Below the pieces are notes generated by a model that saw only the letters and a program-made list of their open reading frames with translations, made no database searches and was not told the origin of the DNA. Below are positions 1 through 8,635 of a DNA stretch of 64,000 nucleotides, piece after piece. The translations under genes were made by a program, and so were the position numbers. The DNA comes from an uncultured Lachnospiraceae bacterium (lineage in GTDB: Bacteria > Bacillota > Clostridia > Lachnospirales > Lachnospiraceae). The stretch spans positions 1 to 64,000 of the forward strand of contig CAMWJV010000001.1 in the NCBI GenBank assembly GCA_947174665.1, read 5' to 3'. Numbering within the stretch: position 1 is the stretch's first letter; every line of letters begins with the position of its first letter.

Positions 1-49
1 GTATGGGGCATGGCGGATATAATAAACAGCAGAAAAAGGAGTTGAGAGA

Positions 50-505
50 ATGATGGAGATTATAAAATTGAGGGAACATGGCGAACTGTCGGCAACGGCG
101 GCAGCGTGGTTTCATGAAAAATGGGGTATTCCGCTGGAGGCATATACAGAAAGTATTGATGAGTGCATAAACAACAGAGGAGCCATACCGCAATGGTATC
201 TGGTTATGGAGGAGGGTAAGATTGCCGGGGGTTTGGGCGTAATTGAAAATGATTTCCATGACCGCAAAGATTTAACGCCCAATGTGTGCGCGGTATATGT
301 GGAGGAAGAATATCGATGCAGGGGGATTGCGGGTAAAATGCTTAAATTTGTCTGTATGGATATGAAGGAAAAAGGAATTGATACGCTGTATCTTGTTACA
401 AGCCATACCTCATTTTATGAGCGTTATGGCTGGAAGTTTTTATGTATGGTTCAATGCGATGGTGAACCGGATATGGCGAGGATGTACGTCCATGAGGAAG
501 TGTAA
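50..505 (+). CDS. GNAT family N-acetyltransferase
   Basis: A 151-residue protein with the pattern of GNAT enzymes, which transfer acetyl from acetyl-CoA to an amine in the cytosol. The acetyl-CoA loop is seen at residues 82-95 (VYVEEEYRCRGIAG), and the usual late motif SFYERYGW at 121-128. The ATG follows AAGGAG by 8 nt; a second ATG three bases on could also serve. It stands alone, facing a decayed gene on the other strand. The family assignment rests on these motifs; the acceptor substrate cannot be told. Confidence 0.88.
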   Translation: MMEIIKLREHGELSATAAAWFHEKWGIPLEAYTESIDECINNRGAIPQWYLVMEEGKIAGGLGVIENDFHDRKDLTPNVCAVYVEEEYRCRGIAGKMLKFVCMDMKEKGIDTLYLVTSHTSFYERYGWKFLCMVQCDGEPDMARMYVHEEV

Positions 506-515
506 ATGGCTTTTG

Positions 516-1089
516 TCAGCAAACCGGTTCGTTAAAAATATCATATTCCTCCTTGTTCTCGTTTTTGTTTATGTATTTTACACGTTCACTCCACAACTTC
601 GGCGCATTCAGTATGATGGACAGAACCTTCAGGGTTTCTGCGTCCAGGGCCCGGTAAGAAGGCTCGTGAAGGAGAATCTCAAACAATCGCTTTTTGTCCC
701 GCCGATAGTTCATGACAGAAAAAACTTCGCGAAGCTCTGTGTGGAACATATGGAAGCTTATGGGATTTATTGTATTTCTTTAGTTCCCGAAGCTGCCTGC
801 CATATTCCAGAGTGTCATACTGCATGCACCTATAGGGCAGGGTATAGTCAATATTTGCCTGATTTTCCAGGGCTAAAATACGTAAGGTTTCGCCATCACC
901 GGTGACCATTTTCAAATCCCGCGTTCTGTCCAAAGATTTTTCCGTTATGTCTGAATAAGTCTCCGAAGCTTCCATAAGTCGGTCAGCCCTGATAACGGGC
1001 TTTCCCTGAAAGAAGACGCCGTTGAACAGGTCGGCAAAACGCTCCCTGTCGCACAAAAAAGTCCTCATTGCCGTATTTAGTTTTCCCAT
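516..1089 (-). pseudogene. Rpn/PD-(D/E)XK nuclease-type transposase-like gene, internally deleted
   Basis: The N-terminal part reads MGKLNTAMRTFLCDRERFAD and continues through ALENQANIDYTLPYR and LEYGRQ, matching the start of the Rpn family of recombination-promoting nuclease/putative transposase proteins common in Lachnospiraceae. After about residue 110 the frame is lost. The typical C-terminal block (FHTELREVFSVMNYR, then an ALDAETLKVLSIIL-type helix) appears in another frame from about 749 down to 516. Full members are about 300 residues, so roughly the middle third is missing and the join is out of frame. The start at 1089 has GAGGAGG 8 nt upstream. No intact product is expected. Confidence 0.75.
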
Positions 1090-1230
1090 GCGAATAACCT
1101 CCTCTGTATAGCAGAGGCCGTGACGATTACGCATGGATACAGGCTCTGCCACAAAATTTTATCTGAGTAAGGTGGCAGATGCTGCCTGAATGTGCCGAAT
1201 GCACGGTTCATGATTACTCCTGATTCTTTT

Positions 1231-1259
1231 ATGATAAGATAGTATGGAGTCAGTGTCAA
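1231..1259 (-). promoter_or_regulatory. Sigma-A promoter of the Rpn-like pseudogene
   Basis: On the minus strand TTGACA (complement of 1254-1259) is followed after 17 nt by TATCAT (complement of 1231-1236). It would fire toward the pseudogene start at 1089, leaving a leader of about 135 nt. The promoter looks intact although the gene is broken. Confidence 0.6.
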
Positions 1260-1378
1260 GAAAAATATCCGGTGTTTGGATGTATTAAGTACAAAACGGA
1301 TGAACTTGTATAAGGTATGTGATAAAATAGAGCAATACCGGGCAGGGCAGAAAGAAGAATATCGGAGGAAGACGCAGA

Positions 1379-2326
1379 ATGATCATCAACACCGGAATGA
1401 GGACGGATATTCCGGCCTTTTATGCAGAATGGTTTGCAAACCGACTGAAGGCAGGATATGTATATACAAGAAATCCATACAATCCGAATCAGGTTACAAA
1501 ATACAGCCTGTCTCCGGAGGTGGTGGATGTGATCGTCTTTTGTACCAAGAACCCCGCACCCATGCTGGAGTTTCAGAAGCTCCTGGAGCCCTGGGGGCAG
1601 TACTGGTTCGTTACCATTACACCCTACGGCAGAGATGTGGAGCCTAATGTGCCGGCAAAGGAAAAAGTGATAGAGGATTTCCGGCGGCTATCGAAGATTG
1701 TGGGGGAAGATAGTATGGGGTGGCGCTATGACCCCATCATGGTGACGGAAACTTATACGGTGGAAAGGCATCTTGCCGATTTTGAGCGGATGGCGGAGGG
1801 GCTTGCAGGAGCCACACGCACCTGCGTCATCAGCTTTATCGATTTATACAGCAAGGTGCAGAGGAATTTTCCGCAGGCGAGGGAAGTCAATAAGCCGGAC
1901 AGACTTACTCTGGGAAAAGAGATGATTCGTATTGCAAAAAAATACGACATGACTGTCAGAACGTGTGCGGAAGGACAGGAACTTGCAAAATACGGAGCGG
2001 ACTGCAGCGGCTGTATGACACAGGCTGTTTTTGAAAATGCCCTGCACTGCAGATTGGATGTTCCGAAAAGCAAATCTCAGAGGCCGGAATGTTCCTGTCT
2101 GTTGGGAAAGGACATCGGGCAGTACGATACCTGCAGTCACCTCTGTAAATATTGTTATGCAAATTCCAACGCCGAAGCAGTACGGCGGAATAGGGAATTG
2201 CACAATCCTCTTTCCCCGCTTCTTGTAGGTGAACTGCAGGAAAACGATGTGGTACACGAGGCTAAGCAGACCAGCTGGCGCAACGGGCAGCTGAGTCTTT
2301 TTGATGCCGGACGTTTTTTCAAATGA
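1379..2326 (+). CDS. DUF1848 family protein
   Basis: A 315-residue cytosolic protein of the DUF1848 family, whose reaction is unknown. Visible family features are the N-terminal MIINTGMRTDIPAFYAEWF block, the VIVFCTKNPAPM segment near 50-62 and the WFVTITPYG segment near 75. There is a cysteine cluster at the C-terminal end (CSCLLGKDIGQYDTC followed by CKYCYAN) whose CxxxCxxC spacing resembles a radical-SAM or other Fe-S ligand set. The start has GGAGG about 11 nt upstream. It sits alone before a two-component operon with its own promoter. Iron-sulfur binding is inferred from the cysteines only. Confidence 0.85.
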   Translation: MIINTGMRTDIPAFYAEWFANRLKAGYVYTRNPYNPNQVTKYSLSPEVVDVIVFCTKNPAPMLEFQKLLEPWGQYWFVTITPYGRDVEPNVPAKEKVIEDFRRLSKIVGEDSMGWRYDPIMVTETYTVERHLADFERMAEGLAGATRTCVISFIDLYSKVQRNFPQAREVNKPDRLTLGKEMIRIAKKYDMTVRTCAEGQELAKYGADCSGCMTQAVFENALHCRLDVPKSKSQRPECSCLLGKDIGQYDTCSHLCKYCYANSNAEAVRRNRELHNPLSPLLVGELQENDVVHEAKQTSWRNGQLSLFDAGRFFK

Positions 2327-2342
2327 ACTCTGAATAGTTATC

Positions 2343-2382
2343 TTCAAATCTTCATATGAAATTCACATGGAAATGCTATACT
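2343..2382 (+). promoter_or_regulatory. Phased TTCA repeats and promoter of the two-component operon
   Basis: TTCA occurs at 2343, 2351 and 2362, the last two 11 nt apart (one helical turn), and a -10 box TATACT lies at 2377-2382. The last TTCA begins exactly 15 nt before the -10 box, so it occupies the -35 position, as at activator-dependent promoters. The same layout recurs before the ABC transporter at 4814-4856. This looks like the binding site of the OmpR-type regulator encoded just downstream, which implies autoregulation; that part is inference. Confidence 0.65.
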
Positions 2383-2523
2383 TGGTGCAGGCTCTCGAAA
2401 GTTACTTTTCGCACATTTGACGTAACAATTCATGAACTGTTACCATTCACCGGATTTAAGCTTTTCAGGCGGGTAATTGTTTCAGTAATAATTATCTGCC
2501 GGAAGCGTGACAGGAGATCATCA

Positions 2524-3300
2524 ATGGAAGGAAATGCGGTAAACGTTCTTTTTTTGGAGGATGAACCCACGATCAGGGAGGTTCTGGCGGAGTATATGAA
2601 GCTGTCAGGCTACCGGGTGACGGAAATTGCCAGAGGAGATGGGGCTATAACGCTTTTGCAGGAGAATACCTATGACATTGCAGTGCTGGACGTCATGGTG
2701 CCCGGAGCGGACGGATTTGAGGTTTTACAGTATATCCGGGACAACTGCCCGCAAACTGCCACCATCATGCTGACGGCGCTGGATGATGAAAAGACGCAGA
2801 TAAAAGCCTTTAACTTATATGCGGATGATTATGTCATTAAGCCGGTGTCACCCATTATTCTGTTAAAGAGGATGGAGACAATCCTGCGGCGCACTTTGTA
2901 CATGGAAGAGAAGAACCGGTTGAAGCAAGACGGCAACGGGGTAATAGCGGCGGAACCGGTAAGCGGAAGAGAGACGTCTGCGCGGACAGAGGAAGGCACC
3001 GCAGGAAAAGGGCGGGGACTGCGTCTTGAGGAAGAGGCATACAGCGCCTATTACGGGGATGAGAAGCTGCCGCTGACCCTGAGTGAGTACCTTCTGCTTC
3101 AGGCCCTGTATAATGAGCCCAGGCGCGTGCATACCAGAGAGCAGTTAATCTTGCACATCTATAATGAGGAATATATCGGCAATGATCGAATTATTGACGC
3201 TCATGTGAAAAATCTGCGGAAGAAACTGCCCGTAAACTGCATCAAGACAATCATTGGGGTGGGCTACCAATTTGACAGCAGCGTTTCAACCATGAAATGA
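2524..3300 (+). CDS. OmpR-family response regulator
   Basis: A 258-residue DNA-binding response regulator. The receiver domain occupies about residues 1-120, with the phospho-acceptor Asp56 in VLDVMVPGADG and the conserved Lys in DYVIKPV. A charged linker of about 40 residues follows, longer than usual. A C-terminal winged helix ends in NDRIIDAHVKNLRKKL. ATG at 2524 is chosen because AGGAGA lies 6 nt upstream and the protein then begins at the receiver domain; upstream in-frame codons overlap the promoter. The next gene is its partner kinase 45 nt on. Its likely targets are its own promoter and the ABC transporter promoter at 4814-4856. Confidence 0.93.
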   Translation: MEGNAVNVLFLEDEPTIREVLAEYMKLSGYRVTEIARGDGAITLLQENTYDIAVLDVMVPGADGFEVLQYIRDNCPQTATIMLTALDDEKTQIKAFNLYADDYVIKPVSPIILLKRMETILRRTLYMEEKNRLKQDGNGVIAAEPVSGRETSARTEEGTAGKGRGLRLEEEAYSAYYGDEKLPLTLSEYLLLQALYNEPRRVHTREQLILHIYNEEYIGNDRIIDAHVKNLRKKLPVNCIKTIIGVGYQFDSSVSTMK

Positions 3301-3345
3301 TAGTAGCTGAGAGCGGAGCAGTCACAATGGACAGGGAGGTGTCGA

Positions 3346-4791
3346 ATGAGCTATGAGAGGAAGGGGCTGGACAGGAAGAATCGGCTGTACAGTATTATGC
3401 TGGCGGTTATTTTGCTGGGCTGCCTTGTGGGGTATTTTATTTGCATGCTGCCATCGCTCTATGTGAGCTACCGAATGGAACAAAATCTGAGATCTGTGGA
3501 GCAGCAGCATAAAACATATATGGAGACGGGGAGCTATGATGGCATAAGGCTGGCGAATCCTACTGCCTGTTTTTCTGTCAAAATCCCCAATGAAGGGGAT
3601 TCAATCTTTTTTACCAGTCAATCCTGGCAGATGCAGATTACGGCAGAGACGCCATATGCAAAAACTGCTTTTTCAGAACTGCGGCGGCTTTTGTATCGAT
3701 ATAAAGACGGCGACTTTCCGGAGGATTACAGTGAAGAACAGTTCTCTGAAGAGATGGAAGGCTGGCTGTCCCGCTGGAAGGAGCAGTCCTTTTCCCTTCC
3801 GGTTAACATCGACATTCGATTTGCGAATAACATGGAGTATGACAGCGACAGCATAAAGATACACTTAGTTTCGGATGAAGTGCTGATCATAGAAGCGGCG
3901 GTCAGTGACGGAGAAAATATTTATACGAATTATGTTGCCATGGAGGACACAGGGGATGCTGTGATATTTACCTGTCTGCCTGCCATGATGCCTGATATGG
4001 GGGAAATCAGACCCGTGGTATTACAGAGCATCCCCATGCTGGCCGCGGTGGTTTTACTGTTGGTGCTGCTGTTTTCTCAAATGTATTCCAAAGGTATCTT
4101 AAGGCCCGTATATCGTGAACTGGAAGAAAAAAACCTGGCGCTTCAGGAGGAAAATAAGCGTCAGGAAATCTTCATGCGTGCATCTTCTCACCAGCTGAAA
4201 ACCCCTCTTTCAGCGGCGCTTCTGCTGCTGGACGGCATGATAAACCGGGTGGGAAAATATCAGGATGCGGCGCTCTATCTTCCGAAGGCAAAGGAACAGC
4301 TTCTCTCCATGAGGAAGATGGTCGAGGATATTTTGTCCTTAAATCACTGCCGGGAAAATATCAATATTCAGAGCATGCAGGTCATGCCGCTGTTGGAGGG
4401 TAAGCTTCAGGAATACAGGGTGGTGATTTCGGACAAGCGGCTGCAGGTATCCTGTTCAGGGGAAGATGCAGTCATAGAGGCGGATGAATATCTGATCCTG
4501 CAGATTTTAGACAATCTGATCTCAAATGCGGCAGGGTACACTCCTGACGGAAATAAGATAGAGATAGCAGTATCCAAGACAGAAATATCCATTGAAAACC
4601 ACGGTGTGACTATTCCTGATAACATTCTCCCCCATATCTTTGATCCTTTTGTCAGCGGGAATCATGAAAAAAATATCGCCGGTCATGGGTTAGGTCTGTA
4701 CATTGCAGCATATTACGCAAAACAGATGGACTTTGTATTGCACATTGAAAACCGGAAAAACAGTGTGCGGGCCACATTGAATTTTATATAA
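3346..4791 (+). CDS. Sensor histidine kinase of the two-component system
   Basis: A 481-residue membrane kinase. A first transmembrane segment lies at about 14-38, an extracytoplasmic sensor of about 190 residues follows, and a second segment lies at 227-248. The dimerisation helix carries phospho-acceptor His282 in SSHQLKTPLSAA. The ATPase domain has the N box LDNLISNAAGY near 388, then a DPFVSG F-box region and GHGLGLYIA near 449. All expected catalytic motifs are present. ATG at 3346 has GGGAGG upstream. It lies between its regulator and an ABC exporter, the layout of Bce/Vra-like or peptide-sensing modules; the signal is unknown. Confidence 0.93.
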   Translation: MSYERKGLDRKNRLYSIMLAVILLGCLVGYFICMLPSLYVSYRMEQNLRSVEQQHKTYMETGSYDGIRLANPTACFSVKIPNEGDSIFFTSQSWQMQITAETPYAKTAFSELRRLLYRYKDGDFPEDYSEEQFSEEMEGWLSRWKEQSFSLPVNIDIRFANNMEYDSDSIKIHLVSDEVLIIEAAVSDGENIYTNYVAMEDTGDAVIFTCLPAMMPDMGEIRPVVLQSIPMLAAVVLLLVLLFSQMYSKGILRPVYRELEEKNLALQEENKRQEIFMRASSHQLKTPLSAALLLLDGMINRVGKYQDAALYLPKAKEQLLSMRKMVEDILSLNHCRENINIQSMQVMPLLEGKLQEYRVVISDKRLQVSCSGEDAVIEADEYLILQILDNLISNAAGYTPDGNKIEIAVSKTEISIENHGVTIPDNILPHIFDPFVSGNHEKNIAGHGLGLYIAAYYAKQMDFVLHIENRKNSVRATLNFI

Positions 4792-4813
4792 GCAGGATGC
4801 TTCAAACAAAACC

Positions 4814-4856
4814 TTCATTTCGTCTTCATTCAAAATTCATGTGAGCCTGTTATCCT
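4814..4856 (+). promoter_or_regulatory. Phased TTCA repeats and promoter of the ABC transporter
   Basis: TTCA occurs at 4814, 4825 and 4836, exactly 11 nt apart (a further one lies at 4801), and a -10-like TATCCT lies at 4851-4856. The last repeat starts 15 nt before the -10 box, identical to the spacing at 2362-2377. The core ATTCAtgTG/ATTCAcaTG is also shared. The -10 box is poor and there is no -35, which fits a promoter that needs an activator. The partner is probably the regulator at 2524-3300. Confidence 0.65.
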
Positions 4857-4909
4857 GAATACAGAAAATCGTCTCTGAATAGTTGTGAAATGAAAAGGAG
4901 GATGCGGCG

Positions 4910-5791
4910 ATGCAACTGACAATCGAAAACCTGACGGTAAAATACGGAGCAGATGTTGCACTGCAGATAACGGAACCGCTGACCATTTGCGAGGGTGACA
5001 GAGTTGGTATTATCGGTTCCAACGGTGCGGGAAAAAGCACATTGATCAAGAGTATTCTGGGAATAGTGAATTATCAGGGAACTATCAGGACAGATCTGAC
5101 GCCGAACCGGATGGCAACCCACATGCAGTTCAACGAGTACACAGACGCCATGCCCTGCAGGTATGTTATGGAGGCCATCCTGGACACGAAGGTGTCAAAG
5201 AATCCGAAGTTGAGGGAGCTGATAAGCTATTTTGAATTTGAGGACTGCCTGCGCAAAAAGTATAATAAGCTGTCGGGCGGTCAGAAGCAGCGTTTTACGA
5301 TCATCATGGTGATGATGCAGGACGCGCCTCTCACTTTTTATGACGAGGTAACCTCCGGCCTTGATTTTGAGACCAGACAAAAGCTCATGGAAAAGCTGGT
5401 AAACTGGTATGCGGGAAAAACCTCCAGTCTCTGCATTGTATCTCATTATTACGAGGAGCTGGAGCAGATGACCAACAAAATATTGATTCTTGACAAGGGA
5501 AAAGTCATTGACTACGGGGATAAGGACAGGTTGTTCCAAAAGTACTGCGGACGGTCGGTAATTGTATTTGATGCTTCGCCACAGAATCAGGCTCTTGCGA
5601 AGGACTTTAAAAAACTTGCATCGCCGGCTCACCTGACAGCAGTGTCAGTAAAGGATGAGGCGGAGGAACTTGCAGTTACAAAGCTGCTTCTTGACAACAA
5701 TATTAATTTCAGGCGCAGCAACAATGACATTGAAATTATGTACAGCAATGCCAGAAATGCTTATTATGGGGAGGAGTATAGCCATGAATGA
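4910..5791 (+). CDS. ABC transporter ATP-binding protein
   Basis: A 293-residue ATPase of an ABC-2 type exporter. Walker A reads GSNGAGKST near residues 36-44, the signature is LSGGQKQR near 121, and Walker B reads LTFYDEVTSG near 141-150, with valine where most family members have proline (DEPTSG). The switch histidine is in CIVSHYYEE. A C-terminal tail of about 90 residues follows, as in drug or peptide exporters. The start has AAGGAGG upstream. It overlaps the permease gene by 8 nt and lies under its own TTCA-type promoter. The cargo is unknown; self-protection against a membrane-active compound is one possibility. Confidence 0.92.
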   Translation: MQLTIENLTVKYGADVALQITEPLTICEGDRVGIIGSNGAGKSTLIKSILGIVNYQGTIRTDLTPNRMATHMQFNEYTDAMPCRYVMEAILDTKVSKNPKLRELISYFEFEDCLRKKYNKLSGGQKQRFTIIMVMMQDAPLTFYDEVTSGLDFETRQKLMEKLVNWYAGKTSSLCIVSHYYEELEQMTNKILILDKGKVIDYGDKDRLFQKYCGRSVIVFDASPQNQALAKDFKKLASPAHLTAVSVKDEAEELAVTKLLLDNNINFRRSNNDIEIMYSNARNAYYGEEYSHE

Positions 5792-6569
5792 TCAGGTACA
5801 GAGAAAAAAATTTTCACTATCCCTGTTACTGTTTGAGTTTCGAAATATCACGGGAAATCCATATGTGCATATATTCGGTATAGGACTGCCGGTGCTTATG
5901 TCGATCATTATTTCAAAGATGCTGGCATCACAAATACCGGATGCCGGAATCCTTTCCACGGAGGTGACAGCAGCCGTTCTGGGAATCGGGGCAATGATCC
6001 CGCTGGCGATGATCCTGATAGGATATGCGGCGACTTATTCTCAGGAACTGGAAAAGGGCATTCCTCAGAGACTGGAGTTGTTCGGTATAGACCCGGGGAT
6101 GTCGATCATAAGCAGGATCATTGCGGAACTGGTACTCCAGGTTTGTGCTTTTATTATTTACTTCGCAGTAGCAGTACTTGTGCTGGGGATAAAGGCGCCT
6201 ACAGTGCAGGGTGTGATCTGGTATATTGTATGTATCGGAGTTCTGGGAATTATATCTTTTGGGTTGGCCCATGCTGTTTCCATGATCTTTAAAAAATTCG
6301 GTATTGTTTATTGTATCACTATGATGCTCTATTTTTGCATCATGATCGCCAGCGGCATGATGGGTATAAGCTATGACATGCTGCCGTCAGGGATACAGGC
6401 GGTTTCCAGGCTGCTTCCCACTACGTATATCACCAGAGACTTTGCAGACATCTGGCTGGGGAAGGGATATAACTTTATGCCCATGCTTCAGGCTTACCTG
6501 TTTACAGGGGCTCTGTCCGGCATTCTGCTGCTCTTCAGCTTAAAGCGCAATGCCAGGAAGGCTGCGTGA
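5784..6569 (+). CDS. ABC-2 type transporter permease
   Basis: A 261-residue membrane protein with about six hydrophobic segments, the membrane partner of the ATPase just upstream. The start at 5784 overlaps the end of the ATPase gene by 8 nt and has GGGGAGGAG upstream, which points to translational coupling. Sequence such as IPQRLELFGIDPGMSI in the first cytoplasmic loop fits the coupling region of ABC-2 permeases. A strong hairpin terminator at 6601 ends the operon. The substrate cannot be read from sequence. Confidence 0.88.
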   Translation: MNDQVQRKKFSLSLLLFEFRNITGNPYVHIFGIGLPVLMSIIISKMLASQIPDAGILSTEVTAAVLGIGAMIPLAMILIGYAATYSQELEKGIPQRLELFGIDPGMSIISRIIAELVLQVCAFIIYFAVAVLVLGIKAPTVQGVIWYIVCIGVLGIISFGLAHAVSMIFKKFGIVYCITMMLYFCIMIASGMMGISYDMLPSGIQAVSRLLPTTYITRDFADIWLGKGYNFMPMLQAYLFTGALSGILLLFSLKRNARKAA

Positions 6570-6600
6570 TGACATCAGCGAAAGCAGCGAATGAGTTCCC

Positions 6601-6629
6601 GCGGGCTTTAATCAAGCCCGCACTTTTTA
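6601..6629. terminator. Terminator between convergent ABC operons
   Basis: GCGGGCTT (6601-6608) pairs with AAGCCCGC (6614-6621), followed by ACTTTTTAT on the plus strand. The hairpin overlaps the last codons of the minus-strand permease gene, so that protein's C-terminal residues are encoded inside the stem. Confidence 0.8.
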
Positions 6630-7300
6630 TATGCAAAGGAAAACAGTACTGTAAAAAGGAATATATTTGCTATGAGGATAACCACATTGTTTACCTCAAG
6701 CTGCAGGGAGCTTACCTGATTCAGCATCATGCTGACCTGTTCCGAATAGGTGAATTTTGCTATTTTTGCAATACCTGTATGAAACATTGACAGCATGGGC
6801 AGAAACGAAAAGATCATCATAACGGGTATTGATATGGATGTGGCCATCATTTGTGTTTTACTCCAGGCACCTATTGCAAGACCTATCAGCAATGAGACTA
6901 AAATTCCTGTGGCCATGATGATCATGAAGATAATGCTTTCATGAATTGTGTAACTGCCTGCGGCACAGATTACAAGTGCCCCGAGCATACACGCAAGCCA
7001 GATGTAGCTGCCGACTCCCAGCAGATATTCCCGGGGCTTTACGTTTGACATCAGCAATACGCGAAGAGTGTTTTGCTCCTTTTCTTCCGCTACGATAGCT
7101 GCTATGCTTGTCAGCGGAGCCATTCCTATGTACATGGTGGCAAACAGATTTACAAAAAAGTTCTCCGGCATTCCGTCTATTTTGATCGTATTGTTCATAA
7201 CCAGAGTAAGAACAGGGAACATAACAAACTGAATCAGGACAGTTTTGTTCTTTAACGTATCCTTCAGCTGCTTTTTAAAAATTGCGATTATATTGTGCAT
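6608..7300 (-). CDS. ABC-2 type transporter permease (LytTR-associated)
   Basis: A 230-residue membrane protein with about six hydrophobic segments. The segment after the second helix reads IAAIVAEEKEQNTLRVLLMS, the conserved cytoplasmic coupling loop of ABC-2 permeases. It follows the ATPase gene by 1 nt and is the last gene of the LytTR/DUF3021/ABC operon. The final codons (KKCGLD) lie inside a shared terminator hairpin. Substrate unknown. Confidence 0.9.
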   Translation of the reverse strand: MHNIIAIFKKQLKDTLKNKTVLIQFVMFPVLTLVMNNTIKIDGMPENFFVNLFATMYIGMAPLTSIAAIVAEEKEQNTLRVLLMSNVKPREYLLGVGSYIWLACMLGALVICAAGSYTIHESIIFMIIMATGILVSLLIGLAIGAWSKTQMMATSISIPVMMIFSFLPMLSMFHTGIAKIAKFTYSEQVSMMLNQVSSLQLEVNNVVILIANIFLFTVLFSFAYKKCGLD

Positions 7301-7301
7301 G

Positions 7302-8150
7302 TCAATCCAGCCCCTTTCCCGTCAGCTCAATAAAAACCGTTTCCAGCGTCGGCTCCGTGGAGTGTATGGTTTCAACTGCGTTCCGCTCCAAATATTCCTT
7401 CATCTGAAGGGCGGAAGCGCTGCTGTTTTCCAGCGAAATGATTTCTCCGCCTTTTAAGGTCACCCGAAGCATATTCAGGTGATTGTATTTTCGGCAGATA
7501 TCGGCGGGTGTCCCGTATTCCACAATACTGCCTTCGCTCAGCAAAGCAATATGGTCACAGAGGCTTTCTGCCTCAAACATATTGTGTGTTGTGAGGAAAA
7601 TAGTCTTGCCCTTTTCCCTTTGTTCTCTCAGAATGGAATGTATTTCTCTTGTGGTGACCGGGTCCAGTCCTGAGGTTGGCTCATCCAAAAAGAGTATTCC
7701 GGCATCATTCATCAGTGCCCGAGCCAGAGACAGCCTGTTTTTCATACCCTTTGAAAGCTTTGAGACCGCTGTATTCCTGGCTTCATAAAGGCCGATGCCC
7801 TTCAGAATATCCGCTATTTTGTTATGGGAAACGCGATAAATATCCGCATAAAATGCCAGGTTGTTATATACGGATAAGCGGTCATATAATCCCAGGCTGT
7901 CCATCATGATCCCAATCTGCCCATGATCCGAAGCGCTCAACTCTTTCGTGTCTTTTCCGAGAAGCTCCGCATATCCGGAATCCTGCTTAAGCTGTCCCGT
8001 GAGAAGCTTTATCAGCGTGGTTTTTCCCGCTCCTGACGGGCCTAACAGGCCGAAGATTTCTCCCGATGGTATTACAAAAGTAATATGATTCAGTACCCGG
8101 TTTGTACCAAAGCTGTGAGAAATATCTCTGGCAGTCACTGCGTTTTTCAT
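7302..8150 (-). CDS. ABC transporter ATP-binding protein (LytTR-associated)
   Basis: A 282-residue ATPase. Walker A is GPSGAGKTT, the signature is LSKGMKNRLSLA, Walker B is ILFLDEPTSGLDP and the switch is FLTTHNM. The C-terminal part ends in an ETVFIELTGKGLD-type tail typical of multidrug or bacitracin-type ABC-2 ATPases. The start at 8150 is chosen because its ATG overlaps the stop of the upstream DUF3021 gene (ATGA), indicating coupled translation; the longer open frame upstream only re-reads that gene. It pairs with the permease at 6608-7300. Confidence 0.92.
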   Translation of the reverse strand: MKNAVTARDISHSFGTNRVLNHITFVIPSGEIFGLLGPSGAGKTTLIKLLTGQLKQDSGYAELLGKDTKELSASDHGQIGIMMDSLGLYDRLSVYNNLAFYADIYRVSHNKIADILKGIGLYEARNTAVSKLSKGMKNRLSLARALMNDAGILFLDEPTSGLDPVTTREIHSILREQREKGKTIFLTTHNMFEAESLCDHIALLSEGSIVEYGTPADICRKYNHLNMLRVTLKGGEIISLENSSASALQMKEYLERNAVETIHSTEPTLETVFIELTGKGLD

Positions 8151-8635
8151 TTTACGTTCTCCTCCTTCTCTTTCCTTTTCAATCTCTGCAGCGCCTCTTC
8201 CATTTGTCTGTTTTCGGTTTTTTCCTTTATTGCCGTAACAAGATAACTTCCGAGAAAGGAAATTCCGAAGCATATAAAGAACATCGCCCAGGGCTGCCAC
8301 ATGTTTGCGGGAAACCAATGAAATATGATCACAAATGCTGCAATGATCACCACAGCTGTTGTCAGCATGCAGACAGTTCTTAACCATACAGGCATTTTTT
8401 TAATAAATACATCCGTAAAAAATATAAATCTGGCACCTACGATCAAAACAGATACACATAAAAACTGAAAGGCAATCGCCACAGGAATCCCCTGATTTCC
8501 CAGCTCAAACATGGCGGAGAAGTTCCTTGCGGAATTACCGAAGGCAAGACAGAAAATATTCAGCATCAGCATTCCGAATCCAAATACAATCAATACCTGT
8601 GCCAGATAATCAAAAACTGTTTTCTTTTCCTCCAT
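8147..8635 (-). CDS. DUF3021 family membrane protein
   Basis: A 162-residue integral membrane protein with four hydrophobic segments and a charged C-terminal tail (MEEALQRLKRKEKEE). It follows the LytTR gene directly and overlaps the ATPase gene by 4 nt. Established knowledge: in streptococcal LytTR regulatory systems such as BrsRM and HdrRM, a small membrane protein encoded next to a LytTR regulator restrains that regulator. The same role is inferred here from gene order and family. Confidence 0.88.
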   Translation of the reverse strand: MEEKKTVFDYLAQVLIVFGFGMLMLNIFCLAFGNSARNFSAMFELGNQGIPVAIAFQFLCVSVLIVGARFIFFTDVFIKKMPVWLRTVCMLTTAVVIIAAFVIIFHWFPANMWQPWAMFFICFGISFLGSYLVTAIKEKTENRQMEEALQRLKRKEKEENVK

